From positions 141,594,858 to 141,658,857 of the forward strand of contig NC_067282.1 of the NCBI RefSeq assembly GCF_020740795.1: a stretch of 64,000 nucleotides of DNA, in the 5' to 3' direction. This DNA comes from Apus apus (lineage: Eukaryota; Chordata; Aves; Apodiformes; Apodidae). Below the pieces are notes generated by a model. The model did no database searches. It saw nothing but the letters and a program-made list of their open reading frames with translations, and was not told the DNA's origin. Below, piece by piece: positions 38,127 through 51,153 of the stretch (position 1 is the first letter of the stretch; each line of letters opens with the position of its first letter). The position numbers and the translations under genes are program-made.

Positions 38127-41100
38127 TCCCCAAAACAGATGTTGAAATAGTCTTTAAAAACGCTGTAAGCAAGCTTTGGCAATGAGGAGCACTTCACTTT
38201 TATATACTCCCAGTGAAAAATATACTGTCCCTATACTTTGAAGCATGTAATTGAAATCTACCTTTGATTTGAGACCTACACCTCTTGTTTAGTAAAATGA
38301 GAACTGGCTGTAACATTGGATGAGTAACAGTCAGAAGCATTAAAGGAAAATAACCTTAATTTTATTTTTACACTCAAAAAATCACAACATAAGACAGTGA
38401 CAACAGGAGATTCAGCAAAAATTCCTCAAATAAATAGATACAATATTAACACTTATAAAAATACCTTATTACAAGACAGAAATAAAACCATAATTTCACA
38501 TAAAACAGAAAAAGTTTCACTTGACTAGATCTTGCCTAGGAGCCTCACATCATAGGAAGGTTTGCAACACCCTTCCTAGCCTCATGAGTGACTGGCAGCA
38601 ATTTGGGGACATTGAACAGGGGGAATCATAACCTTATAGTCTGGTGCCCGCAATGGACTATAAGCTCCACGTTGAGCTACAAGGCCTTAAGATCAAGGCT
38701 TGTCAGGCTTACTCTGAATGAACTCTTCTTGACCTGCCTTTTATTCAATTCAGCTGTGACAGCAACTTTTCTAATCGACTAATGTCTATGGCTAATTTAT
38801 TTTACTTTTGTTTAGCTCGGTGTGATATAACCTCCAGCTACCCTCCCCAGAAAGAGGCATTTATAATGATGTCAGGAAATACTGGCCTAATGTGGCAACA
38901 GAGGCTCTGAGAATTGGAGAGAGAAGATGCAAATCAGAGGAGTCCAGGCATGGGATAAGAGGTGGGGCACAGGCTTGCTGCCAGAGACTCTGTGGCTACA
39001 AACAACTCACTAAAAAAAATGACAACCTGGAGAAACATGGCTTTAAGGATAACAAAGAAATGGAAGCTAACATACATAACAGGCACCATATATAGTAACA
39101 ATCAGACAAACTGGACCTGTAAGCCAATGAAGAAAGAAGACGTACAAAAACAAACCCTAAGTGAATCCTAGGGGGAAGAAGAAAAGGGCAACATTGACAT
39201 CATACTCCTCCCAACAAATTTCACCCAACAAATTACTCCCAAGGCTGAAGCCCTTCCATTATCCTCTCCAGTAGCCCAAAGCTGGTGACTTAAAAACCCA
39301 GAGAAGCAACAGAAAGGTGAAACTAACTCCAGAAGGGACAGAAATGGAAAAGCGCATCTTACAATTTTAGCTGCAGTTGGGAATATTTTCCCGTTTGTAG
39401 TAAGTACTCCAACACAATATTCTTCATAATTTTTCTTTAAGAATCAAATCTAGGCTATTTTTGGAGTCAGACTGCTAAGATTTCCATTATATTAGCAATA
39501 AATTCTTGGCTTTACTTACACATGTGACTTATTTACACAGACATATGCACGAGCGTGCTTCCTCTTTGCCAATAAACAAGAACATAACAACATGGATGGA
39601 GTGCTCCATTCCTTCTCCCTTTTTGCAACTGTGAAGAGCATTGTGAGTCTTTAAAGTGTTGCAGGAAAAGAACAATATAATTACAAAGCCTGATGAAGCC
39701 CCAGGAAAAGAAACCAAATGGGCCTTCTGAACTTGTAACATATTCTTTCCCCAGAGAGAACTCTGTTTACCAGGGTGACCCGGTCAATGCTGTTTTTTTA
39801 CCAAAGGGCCTGTTGTACATGTATATACAGTCCTACAACAGGACCTAAAATTTAAAAAAAAAAAAACAAACCAGCATGCTATGCAGTCACTGTCTGACCT
39901 GTGTTTGCAGAAGGAGGTTCTAGACATTGTAGAAGACACTTGATTTCTTTAAGAAACCCTAAGAACAGGAAGGAAACATGGCCAAGTTGATAAGTATCCA
40001 CACTCTTAAGAGTAGGAAGGGTAGGAATTTGGGTTCATTTCCTGGACAAGGGCCCAGACAGGAGGAACACGAGCAAGAACTGGGTCAGCAAACTACTAAA
40101 TAGTTATTTGTCCCAGTTTTCAAATACTCACTGAATGTACACTTACTCTAGGACAGCAAGGGGTCTAATGAATAAAACCAGAATAAAACAGGGAAGAAGT
40201 CAAATGATTGATACAGAAAATGAAAAACCCCACAGAAGAAAGGATGAGGGTTGAAACAGAAAATTTCTCAGGGTCACCAGGCAAAGCACCCTAACAGTGC
40301 CAGTAACTTCACAAAGGTATCCAAGAAGTAAGTCAGCACCACCCTGAGATGTTCTGGCCAGCAACTTACGTAAGAGGACAAGGGAACAGAAAAAACTATA
40401 GCTGCCAGAATCTCATTTGCCAAGTTTCCTCCTTCCCCCCTGAATGGCCAGCTTGGCTAGGACCAGTAGGTGGCCCTACAACTTGGCCAGGCTTCAGACT
40501 CAAAGGATATTAATAGAAAGGTTACGGACAAAGCACAGTCAAAGCTTCAGTAAGAGGTGCTGCAGCCTGGCACGTCTGGCATATGCACATCAGAATTTCA
40601 TCCTGCTGCAGGGGCACTCATCTAATGAATTGTACAGTGAACACACCCATAGCACAACTCTCAAACACTAATTTGTGAAATGCAGAATTTGCTGAACACA
40701 AGCCAGCCCAAGGCTTCTTGGTCTCTCCACTTCAGGTGGTCTTGTCAGTTTGTGCATGGGTAGGACACAAAGGAAAGAAAACTGAGCAAGTGGATCATAA
40801 GAACGTAAAGATGTTTCTGTAGCACATCTTGGAGGCAGACTGGGTGGATATCAAGCTGCCTACTTGGGTTACACATGAGGATGGTCAGGCAGTTTTGTGG
40901 GGAAGAAGCTTAAGCAGCAGCTCCACAATGAAGGTAGGATCCTGGCCCAGAAGGATTTCTAGTTTGAATCAGCTTGGTTTGTTACAGCTACTCTGGAATT
41001 TCAAGTTTCAGTTAAATGACTTTCCTTTTTCAAGAGACTCAAGGAAATCAGTGTGCCCTAATTTTGATTCTTAGATACAGATTAGATATAAATCTGTTAA

Positions 41101-41212
41101 CCACTGTGACTATAATTTTTCCCCTCTTCCATGAATTCTGCTTAAACTGTCAAACAGCAATTTGATGTCATTGATTTACATTGCCAAAGTCAGAACAGCA
41201 AGATAAAAGGTT

Positions 41213-41399
41213 TAAGGGAAAAAAAAAAGTAATCTAACTAAAAAAAAAAAACCCCACACCAACCACACACACACAAAAAACTAAACCAAACAACACAAAC
41301 CTAAAGAGGACAAAAAACCCACAACCAAAAAAACCCAACAACAACAACAACAACAAAACACAACCAAAGAAACAACCAATCAAAAAACAACCCTACCAA
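41213..41399. repeat. A/C-rich low-complexity tract
   Basis: About 185 bases almost lacking G and T on the plus strand, with runs of A, CA repeats, AAC triplets (41,337-41,356) and CAAC words. Confidence 0.9.
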
Positions 41400-44300
41400 A
41401 TATCTGATGCATTGCTACAGTTTCCTTCCTGAAGGAGAAAAAAAGTGACTCGTTCAAGTCCTGTTTCTAACTGGTTTATACTCTGATAAGTGTACCAAGC
41501 ACTCACCTTAACTATCGACTCCAATTCAGAAGCAAAACATGTCACATTTAAGTGTCACCTCATTTCAGAAACTTAAAAATTTAATGTAAGCCTCAGTCCT
41601 GAGAAATACAACTCAGAACAATGAAACACAGATCTTGTACCTTCCCTGAGGAGTAACACACAGCAGCTAACCACCAAAATACACTTCACAAAAACACCCG
41701 GTATTCCTGATCTCTAACTTGTTACTGCTCTCTTACATATAGCTGTGCTACCTATGAGGAAGCATGGAGCAACTTCTCTCACTTCAAACTTGTCACCAGT
41801 TCTTGATGTTTGTATTCAAGCCTGGGAAGGCTACAGTCCAAGATTCCTATAAGATGGATGTGAAAACAACACGAATGCTGTTTCTCCAAGTTAGCTTCAA
41901 AAATAATGAAAAATTTATGCAGACAAAGGAAAAAAGTCCTTAGAGTATGCATGCTATACAGCAGCTATTAAGCATTTACAGTGGATGACAAAATGCACGC
42001 ATTCCATTCAAATTAGAATCCTTGGATTTTATAGGCTCGCTCACTTAGATAACAATTTTGACTTACATAAAACTCCACACAGTTACAGCTAAATTGTATA
42101 AATATGCATCAGCACAAAACCAAGGAAAGCAAGAATGTTTTTAACCATCTCAGCTACATCATTTTCCATAAAATTATCTATGTAACTCCATATACCATAT
42201 TTTACTCAAACTGTCTGCTACAAAAAAATCTCTGCTTCAGTACTTGTTAAAACTGATTTATGACTGTCAAATACATTAATCCTCATGTTTATCTGCCTCA
42301 GGTCACTTAAAGTTAGTCAGAAATGACTTTTGTCAATACACATAAAATGTTGCTTTTGGTCCACTTGGGACTTTGAAATCAGAGATTGGGAGAGATCCTC
42401 TATGACAAATATTACAGCATAAAACCAGCAAAGAATGCAAAAGACTTTTCCTGTAATCCATTTCCATTTTCTCTGCTTTGCTTCATGGCATGTTGTTAGA
42501 GCCTAAAAACTTCACTAAAGGAAGGCTGAGTTTATCTTAGGATCTTGTGTCAGTGGAGTTATAAAGCATACAGTACTCGCATGCCAGCTTCAAAACTGAC
42601 ATTCATTGTACTTCAGCAGAGGAGGGAAGATTTGTAAATTATACAACCAACTTTACCCATACTGCAAGTAGTACACAAGACAGAGAAGCTGGCTCAAACA
42701 TTTTATGTTTTATATTACATACAGTAAGTGCTAGTAGTATTTCTATACTGAGTCCTATACCTAGCACCTAAAGCCTTCCTTATTCAATATTTCCAACAGA
42801 AAGCAGAACTGGTTTTCATGAACAGACCACTTGCCTCCTAATATAACTAATCCTCTAGACAACTTACCAGATGATCCAAGATTTTCAGCACAATCAAATC
42901 AAAAGTTCGAAGACGTGTAACGACAGTTGCACAGTCACTGAAGAGAAGCAGTTTTAGCATACACATCCTGCATGTTTGCTTAGCAACTGGATCACCATCA
43001 GCCCTGAAGCAGTAGCCTCCAATACAAGCAGCAGTAATGCACACATTCTACACCTTTCCTTTTTATGTCTGCCTAGTAATTAATTTTAAGTGCCAGCAAT
43101 TCTCAATTACTCCATCACTGTTATGACTAAATGCCATTCTATGACAGGAATTATGCAACTATGCATAATGGTCAACCCCAAATACCACCACTGTTACCTC
43201 TGACTTTGAATATTGTAACAAATAATATGTTTATAAACTGTTCATTCATTACAAAGACTTCACTTAGATTACCACCTAAGTTAGGAGTCCCTTTGGCTTG
43301 AAATGAGAAAGCGTTCAGATATTCTGTTACCTTAGAACAGGATCTCCAAGAAAGGAGCACTTAAAGGCAATTTTATTCTCTACATAGGATAAAGCCTCTC
43401 AAAAGGTAGTAAAATTTCACGTGGTGCTACAAGAACTTCTGGACACATCATACGTGGTGCTAAAAGAACAGGAATGTGGAATTGTACCTTTTCAAGGATG
43501 ACCTTAGACTGCACAAAACACTCACATGAGTCTTGCAGGCAGATAAGCCTCCAGGCACTTACATAATAATGAAGCACTGAAACAGAGCCAAGACATGAGT
43601 TTTTAGAGGAAAACAGTCATGGGTTCTGTGATCATGCGTTGTTTTTCACAACGACTTCACTGTGATGTGTAACAAAGGGGTATTTGAACCTGTCAACTAA
43701 CACAGAAAAAGTCAGCTGGAGAGGACTCATGTCCTTCTGATAGTATCTTATACCACTTTTCCAACAGCATTTTAAGACTCTGCTGCTTAAAACCCAAAGT
43801 GGACTTATGTTACTGCCAGTCGTGCAGAGCTGTAGTGTTATATCAACCCTGACCTTTTCCTGAGTATCTGAGATTTTTCAGTATCATCTCCAACAGCCTT
43901 CTGTATCATCTCCCTTTCCCTACACTGACCCATATACTGGAGTCTTTCCAAATCAGTTGACATAACTGGCATTTTCAACAGCATCACATGCTAGTTAAGA
44001 TGATTTGGACACAAACATTTATGCAAGTACTGTGAAACTTGGTCAGCCTCTCTCACTCTCTATTAAGGACCAACAACTCGAAATTCTTAGTTTGCCTTCT
44101 CAGCAGAAGACAGGAAATATCCCACCTTTAAATTCCTCAGTATAGGATCAAGGCCAAATTTGAAAAGTTTTACAGATACAGTAGCTAAAACCAACACACA
44201 TCATCTTGATTATTTTTGCAACAAGTCACCTATTACTGAATCAAACATTGGGTTTTGATAACCCAGAAAGTTGTAATGATTTATTACAGTTCTAGATAAT

Positions 44301-45062
44301 GTAAGAATGCCAGAACACTGAAGAAAAACTTTAATAAAAAGGAGGCTTTGGCAAATTATGCTCCATGTTCCTGAAGGGTGACCTAAAATGAGACCAAAAA
44401 ACAATCTCAAAGAACTATTCCTCTACATCTTTCATAGGATTGAAATGAATAATTCATAATTATCAAGTGGTCAGAGAAATTTAGTATTTATCTTCTATAT
44501 AAAAAATGTATTTGAAAATTCCCCCATAAGAAATATCTTACTAATCAAGTCTAAGGTACCTAGCAACTTTCTTCACTGCATTAGTGAAGCTTAAAAAAGG
44601 GAAGTATTTTTATAACACATCCATTATCGAACTATTTCTGTAACACTGCAAAATTCATATGGTTGCCAATCATTAAAAGGTCACAGAGCAGGAAGTTGAA
44701 GAGTGGTTGCACTTAACCATGGACATTAAGATCTTCAGGACACAAGCCTTTTTTCAATGTCCTCCTCTTAGCTTGCTCTATATAAAAGGTCAGAAAACCA
44801 CAAAGCAAAGCTTTTGATGACTTTGTTATGCTTTTTTCAACTCTCAGGACACCCACTTCAGAAAAAAACCCATTTTGTTCCCCACTGAAGGTATAGCAGG
44901 CAGAAAGCCAATAGTTGGCACTTTGTCACATAGCTACTTTAATAAGAATTACGAATAGGCTCTTCCTTTTATTCCTACAGTCATGTTCCATTAAAACAAA
45001 CAAAACAAAAACAACTATTTGCCTAAAAGATGAATAGTGAGAACAGCAGAATATTGCTGTTA

Positions 45063-45320
45063 CAGAATCACAGCATCACAGACTTGTCAGACTTGGAAGA
45101 GAACTCTAGAGATCACCTAGTCCAACCCCCCCATCAGAGAAGGATCACCCAGAGCACATCACCCAGGACTGCATCCAGGCAGGTTTTGAATGGAGACTCC
45201 ACAACCTCTGTGGGCAGCCTGTTCCAGTGCTGCCCCTCTCACAGTAAAGAAGTTTTTTCTCATATTTAAGTGGAACTTCCTATGTTCCAGCTGCCACTTG
45301 TCCTGTCACTGGGAACTACT
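45063..45320 (-). mobile_element. CR1 LINE fragment
   Basis: CAGAATCACAGCATCACAGA followed by ACTTGGAAGAGA, CACCTAGTCCAACCCCCC, GGCAGCCTGTTCCAGTGCT and CACTTGTCCTGTCACTGGG. A reverse-oriented CR1 3' region with a different tail variant (AATCACAG) from the other copies. Confidence 0.88.
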
Positions 45321-46201
45321 GAAAAAGTCCTAGCATTACCATACAGCATTACCAACCTTGCCATGCTATATGCTCTTCTAGGGAATACACAGACACACAT
45401 GAATTGCTTAAACTAGCACCATTTGCAAGCACATGGTTCTTCACCTGCATGTTGATTTTCTCATCCTATAACGTCAGAAAGTACCAGATTTTACCACCAC
45501 TAACTTATGTCCACATTATTATTTGCCTAAGTAACACATGCCCACAAGTTCCACCAGTGATGGAAACCAAGACAGAAATTAAAACATCAGGAAGGGAAAC
45601 ACAAAAGGCACATCCTTCCGTTTAGATCAGGGAATAGCAACCACTAAGTCTCAGAAGCAGTCCACTAGGAAATGTAGTGCAGCATTCTTCATAACAAAAG
45701 CATACCTAAATCGCCAGCTGAGAGAAGCTGAAATGCATGTTCAGTGGTTTTTCACCTCAAGCCGAACTAGCTTTCCACCTCCCTGTTCCAAACTCTAAAA
45801 TCCCTTTCCCTGCAGGTAAAAGCTTACAAACAATCTTGGGCTGAGAGTACAACCAGTCTCAGTTATGTCTGCATTGCATGGCTTTTTAAAGCAGCTCCCA
45901 CTGCAGATTGGGAGACAGAGATACAAGTACTTCTAGTATAAGCAGAAGTTAATGATTAGCTAAAGGACTGTCACCACTAGGTAAAAGAACTTCACCATTC
46001 AGACTTAATCTAAGAAGGCAGAGCTGGCATTTGCTCTCAGAAGGCAGCTTTTACTGCCTCAATTCAATTATTCCATTTTCAAAAGAAGTTGTGCATTTTA
46101 TAAAAACTCAGAAACAATATATAGAGATATGTTGGCTTCAAGTCTTTATCCTGGTATCAGGTCCCAAAACCTAGTATCACCTACCAAGCAGTTTGCACCA
46201 A

Positions 46202-46232
46202 AAATAAATAAATAAATAAAGTAAGTAAGTTA
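46202..46232. repeat. AAAT/AAGT tetranucleotide microsatellite
   Basis: Four to five AAAT units followed by three AAGT units. Confidence 0.9.
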
Positions 46233-49200
46233 CTTTATTCAAGTCTGCAAAATTATGTGAAGAAAATGTTTCATGCAGCAAGAGGTCCATGGCATGTTCC
46301 TTCCATGGCTTTGGTGTAGTTATAACAGCCTAGCCACACCTTTCCTTTGAATACATGCAGATGATCTTAGCTACATTTAGAAAAACAAGAATTCACATTG
46401 GCAGACTTTTACAAGACCTATTCAAACGCAGGCAACGTTGTAACATTGCGACATTTGTATCTAATATATATTCAGCACTAGATGAAGAAGCATGTATGCT
46501 AACCTTTGTGCCAGAAAGAGAGTAAGACAGGGCAAAAAAGGGAAGTAGCCTTTCCTCCAGCAGGCCCTAACACAAGTAGGCAGTGTATTTTGATCTGCCA
46601 GCAGAACACTGCAACACCCATTTTAAGTACTCAGACTTGACTTTCAACCCATTCCACAAGTAAACTGTCTACTCTCTTGCTTACTCCTGTCTAAAAGTAC
46701 CTTAGAGCCAATGATTATAGCTCTGCCTGTTCCAACACTTTCTTCCTGTAAATAGTGCCTATTTTCTGTTCTCACAAGGGCTTAATTAGCCTCGTACACA
46801 AAGAGCTACAGCAGCTGGCACATCCCAGCAGACTCCATCACATTTTCACAGCTACCGAAATCCATCTGAAGCATGCTGCAAATTTTTCTACACTGACAAT
46901 TACATGTCCTGTGAACCTTATATCTACCAATACATTTTTAAGTCACCTTTCTGCAAGCAACTTAACCACAAGGCAGCTCTGAGAAGTCCTGAAACATTCG
47001 CTGACACACACAGTTCACAGAAGGCCAGAGACTCCTGCATGGCCAAAAAAAAGAGCCTCTCCCCTCTGCTAACAAAGAAGCAGAGATCTGTAACTCTAGA
47101 ATACAAGAGTAATCATGGCTACATGCAACAACAAACACAACTGCTGTCTAATTTTATTTTACACCCGCCATCCCTACAACATATTTAATCTGCTCGAGAG
47201 ACCACTAAGCTACAAATAAAAAAACACAAACAAAATCTACAGTAATTTTCTTCCTAACCTGGCCATATCATACCTCAAACAGATGCCACTTAATAAAAAA
47301 CAGTGAAGGACAGAGGTATTTCCACGAGGTTCTGAAAATTCCAAAGAAGTAACAATTGAAAATCATGTTAAAACAGAGGGCAAATTGGAATTAAACATGT
47401 AATGTCTCCTCTTTGAAATTCTGAGCAACTACATTTTGCCAACCCCTCCTCACTTCAAGTTCTTCACTACTTCTCAAATCAAGCAGCAGCAGTATAAGCT
47501 GTGTCACCTCGTTTCCTGAGAGAGGCTGTCTACTTATCACCACACCAGCTGCCACATTGCAATGTGGTGAGCTGTCTTCTGTATACAAAAAGATCCTCAC
47601 CATGCCCTGAAAGGAAACCTTCAGATTCATATTGAAATTGAACTAAGATAAAGATTTTATTTTTATGTCAAGCCATTACAGCATGCTTTCGAGAAAACAT
47701 GCATAATTACTGGGCAAGTTAAAGTCTAGCTCAGTTTTACAGTTACCTGATGAAAAAGTCTGAATCTCTTCACTCCTAGCTGTTGCCACTTGGAAGGCAT
47801 TATTTTCAAAGCACAGCAACAGGAACTATGTGGAAACAACTCACCTCCTGCTTCTTATTAATTTACATACTGATCTGCGGAATTCTACATCAAAAATAAA
47901 ATGTTCTGGTAGTAGGAGCACATCCAAACAAACAAGTGAAAGCTAAAAGTGTTTCCAGAAACCTGTTTTCTGAAGAAGCTAACTGGTACCTTGTTTGTCT
48001 TCATATTCTTAATTTTTGAAAAAAAACATTTTTTATTGAACTTGTCTTGAGAAACATACTGCTTTAAAAAGCAAAGGCAGCCAGGCACAACATTAATCAC
48101 AATACAATATCTTGCAGAAAGCATAAGGCATTTAAGACAAGTTTTATCAGAGAATGAAACAGCTTGAAGTCTTCCCCTTAAATACTGTCCTAAAGATTTT
48201 TTCATAATCACTACCATTATCTTTTATAGCATCTTTTCAAATCTACCAAGACTGTCTGCAAAAAAATTCACTGAATGACTCAGACACAGACACTTTCAAA
48301 TCACAAATACTCAAAACTGCTATTTCCATTTCAGAACTTCTTCTATTTAAGCATCTGAATTGCTGATGGCATAATAATCCAACAACCTCCTGAAGCTTCC
48401 TTATCAAGTTTCCTCATGCACAGACAGCATCTCTACTGACAAAAGCAAGCCTTGTTTTTTTGTGAAACTACATTGTCCAAGGTGCTGTGCAATCAGAAAC
48501 TTGTAAAAATTGCTAAATTTTTAGTGTCTAATATTGAGTGGTTTTGCACATGAATGCTTGACACTGCTCCTTGAACATGCAACTGAAGACCTAAGATAAA
48601 AACAGAGATCCAAGCACTAAAATCTCTGGCATTACATGCCCTGCCAATTCCCATTATTTTTCCTTCATGCCAAATCTACAGAAACTCTTGCCTAGAGGAA
48701 GCACAGGCTTTTCAAACTCCAGCCTTTTGATCCTGTACACAGGAGTTGGGCTTCAAGTTTGAATGGCATCCACAACTGCCAAAACCACTGTTCACTAGTC
48801 ACTTAAGCTAGCTTGCAGTAATGCCACCAGTTCACCAGCACTGCTGTAACTCCACTGGAGCAAAAACGGGTGGTGGTGGACAGGGATAAGAAGGAGCCCT
48901 TTGTGTCTGGCTCTCTTGAAGATTGATACAATTTAAGCTCCTATACTCATCACATTTAATATTTCTGTTTGAAAGCATACAAATAATAGAGAAGAACCTG
49001 CTGAATGAGTGTTCAACATTAAAGGTTTTGCTTCAGAATGCCAAAAATACACTCTCTTACTTCACACCAGATTATTTTTTCAGATGTGATTTATACTCAG
49101 AAAGCATAATTTTGAAAACCTGGACTGAATTGGGATGCAACTCCTCCATCACTAATTCCAATTCAGTTTTTCACATTAGCAACTATTCCCCATGTTCTTC

Positions 49201-50994
49201 ACCACGAAGCTGCCAGCAACACTATCCACAGGCTTACCTAACCATATCTAGTTGTCAGCTCAGTCAAGGGTGTAATTTCCATGTGTTAATCAACTAATCT
49301 TACACTTCCAACACAACAATGAACTTCCTTCAAGTTGCCCACTAACACAAACTCGGTCTTCACAAGTCCACTCATAGTAAGTTATCTCTGTAACATAAGA
49401 GCCACAGCACAAAATCTTCATAACTGCAACTGGCTAGTACCCATTTGTTATCACTTCCTTTCTTCTATAAACAATATTAGCTCACTGCTCAAAATAACAA
49501 GGAAAACAGGCTGTGTTTTATGACCATGCTACACCCATAATTCCATGACACAACATCTAGTTCTGTTGATCTGTGTTAAGATAAACATATTTTCCACTGT
49601 TACAGCAGCCACCACCGAATTTGAAGTAGCACCTCTCTACCAAAATGCTAAAAAAAAGGCCTCTGAAAGCTGAGGACTTTTACCATATAACAGCACTGTG
49701 CAGTACACTTCACTGACCTCCAGATCTGTAAAGGCCACAGCCAGGACGTAACCAGAAATTCAATACTCCCTGACACTGACTACGGCAAGGGAGTGAAAAA
49801 AGAGTTTAAGTTACACATCAAGACCTCAACTCTTGAAAACCAGATTACATCCAAAAGGGTTTGCCTAGAGGATCTGGCCAACTTTATAAAACCCGGTCCA
49901 TTTTAAAAAACACTCAACACAGTTGTGATACACAAGTCAATTCAACTGCCTGAAGAACTTCAGTGCTGCACTAAGAACAAGACGTATCTTTAGATAAGGA
50001 ATAATATCTAAAAGCTTTTCTGCTATGTGACAGGTGCATATGACAGTTTGCATACATGAAGTGACAAAGCCTCTATGTCAAGTAAGTTATAATTTAATAT
50101 TAATGGTTTTCTTCAACACGTGCCAACACAGACACCTAAAGCCACTACCATCAACTGACTTATAAGGCTAAGACAGACAAACAGAAAACAACACTGCTTG
50201 AGAATCTCAGTGAGAACAACAGCTGTCACATCTTGTCTTCTAGTCGATTATCTGATTCTCTCAGGAAAATAAAAAAAAATAATAATAATTTTAAAACAGT
50301 AGCAACTTTTGAAAAAGTTTATTAAATTGCCACTTGGGAATGTCCAAATTATGGTTACCCTAGTGCCCAATACGCACATTATCTACTGTTGATAACTCAG
50401 CTGCTTACAGATACACGCACTTCGACACACACATACAGAGTGCTCAACGGACAAGGCAAGGTTCTCACATCGTGCAAGCTCAGGAGTTATCATTTTATCG
50501 CCTCCACAACAAGATTTTAGGGGGAGCAGCAGCAGATCTCCCTGTCCTGACAAGCAACAAGTGCACAGAAGGCTAACACCAAGACCCACTTACAGTGCTC
50601 TTGACCCACTTAAGAGTGCTTCAGCGGCCTAAGCCTCCTCCAGCCGAGCATTGCCGAGTGCCCCGTCCTGCCCCTGAGCAAACACCCTGACCTTAAGCCC
50701 GCCTCGCTTCTGCCCCCGCACAACCGCCCGCCGGGCCCGCTCCCCGCCTCGCCGGCAGCTCCCAGCCCGGGCCGCGGGCAGCCCTCACCGCCGGCTGTCC
50801 CCAGCACCGCGGCCACTCGCCCGCCCTAGGGACAACCCCGGCCCCGCCACGTTCCCCGAGGAGCGGCGGCAGAAGAGACGGCGTCCCGCCCCCCCTCCCC
50901 CCCTGCGGCGGGGACTCCCCCGGGGCCGCCCCGCAGGGCCGCGCGGCCCCCGCCCCGCCGAGGACCCGGTGGGGCAGCCCCCCGGGGCACTCAC

Positions 50995-51024
50995 CTGGCA
51001 ACGGCTGGCAACGGCTGGCAACGG
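50995..51024. repeat. Triplicated 10-bp unit at the exon 1 splice donor
   Basis: Three exact tandem copies of CTGGCAACGG (plus strand). In the transcript each copy ends in CCAG, but only the last is followed by GTGAGT, so it makes the exon end. Confidence 0.9.
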
Positions 51025-51110
51025 CCGGCTCCCGCCCCGGCTCCCGCCCCGGCGCCCGCCAGGTGCTGCCGCCGCCCCGCGCCGCCCCGCGCCGCCCCCC
51101 TCCTGCGGCA
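50995..51110 (-). other. ADIPOR2: ADIPOR2 non-coding exon 1 (5' end approximate)
   Basis: A strong donor, CCAG|GTGAGT, on the minus strand sits inside the CpG island, with its last exon base at 50,995. No other comparable donor precedes exon 2. The transcription start is not visible; about 51,050-51,110 is inferred from CCAAT and CRE-like motifs some 40-130 bases upstream. The exon ends with three exact copies of a 10-base unit (CCGTTGCCAG in transcript sense). Confidence 0.6.
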
Positions 51111-51145
51111 CCCGCCGCCGCCTCCGCCGCCGCCGCCCGGCCCTA

Positions 51146-51153
51146 TCACGTCA
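51146..51153. promoter_or_regulatory. CRE-like site (TCACGTCA)
   Basis: TGACGTGA on the minus strand differs from the palindromic CRE (TGACGTCA) at one base. It lies in the right place for a proximal promoter element. Binding by CREB/ATF or by E-box factors is inferred only. Confidence 0.4.

Larger units (their letters stand above)
28881..50994 (-). other. ADIPOR2: ADIPOR2 intron 1 (22.1 kb)
   Basis: The first intron, from donor CCAG|GTGAGT at the CpG island to acceptor TTGTCTTGCAG. It contains a rearranged CR1 (36,712-37,232), a CR1 tail (37,500-37,567) and another CR1 (45,063-45,320). It also has A-rich tracts (38,061-38,126), an A/C-only tract (41,213-41,399) and an AAAT/AAGT microsatellite (46,202-46,232). 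A possible old LTR-like segment lies near 38,540-38,800. The rest is AT-rich sequence without a recognisable gene or exon. Confidence 0.85.
6320..51110 (-). other. ADIPOR2: ADIPOR2 gene (transcription unit, 8 exons)
   Basis: This is the whole inferred transcription unit on the minus strand: a non-coding first exon in a CpG island, seven coding exons and a long 3' UTR. Every splice site follows GT-AG, and donors include GTGAGT, GTAAGT, GTAAGG, GTATTT and GTAAGA. Intron sizes in transcript order are about 22.1, 12.5, 1.8, 0.68, 1.03, 1.22 and 1.46 kb. The 5' end (about 51,050-51,110) and the 3' end (about 6,320) are inferred from promoter motifs and polyadenylation signals, not seen directly. 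Intron phases after coding exons 1 to 6 are 0, 0, 1, 2, 1 and 0, consistent with one intact reading frame. Confidence 0.85.
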
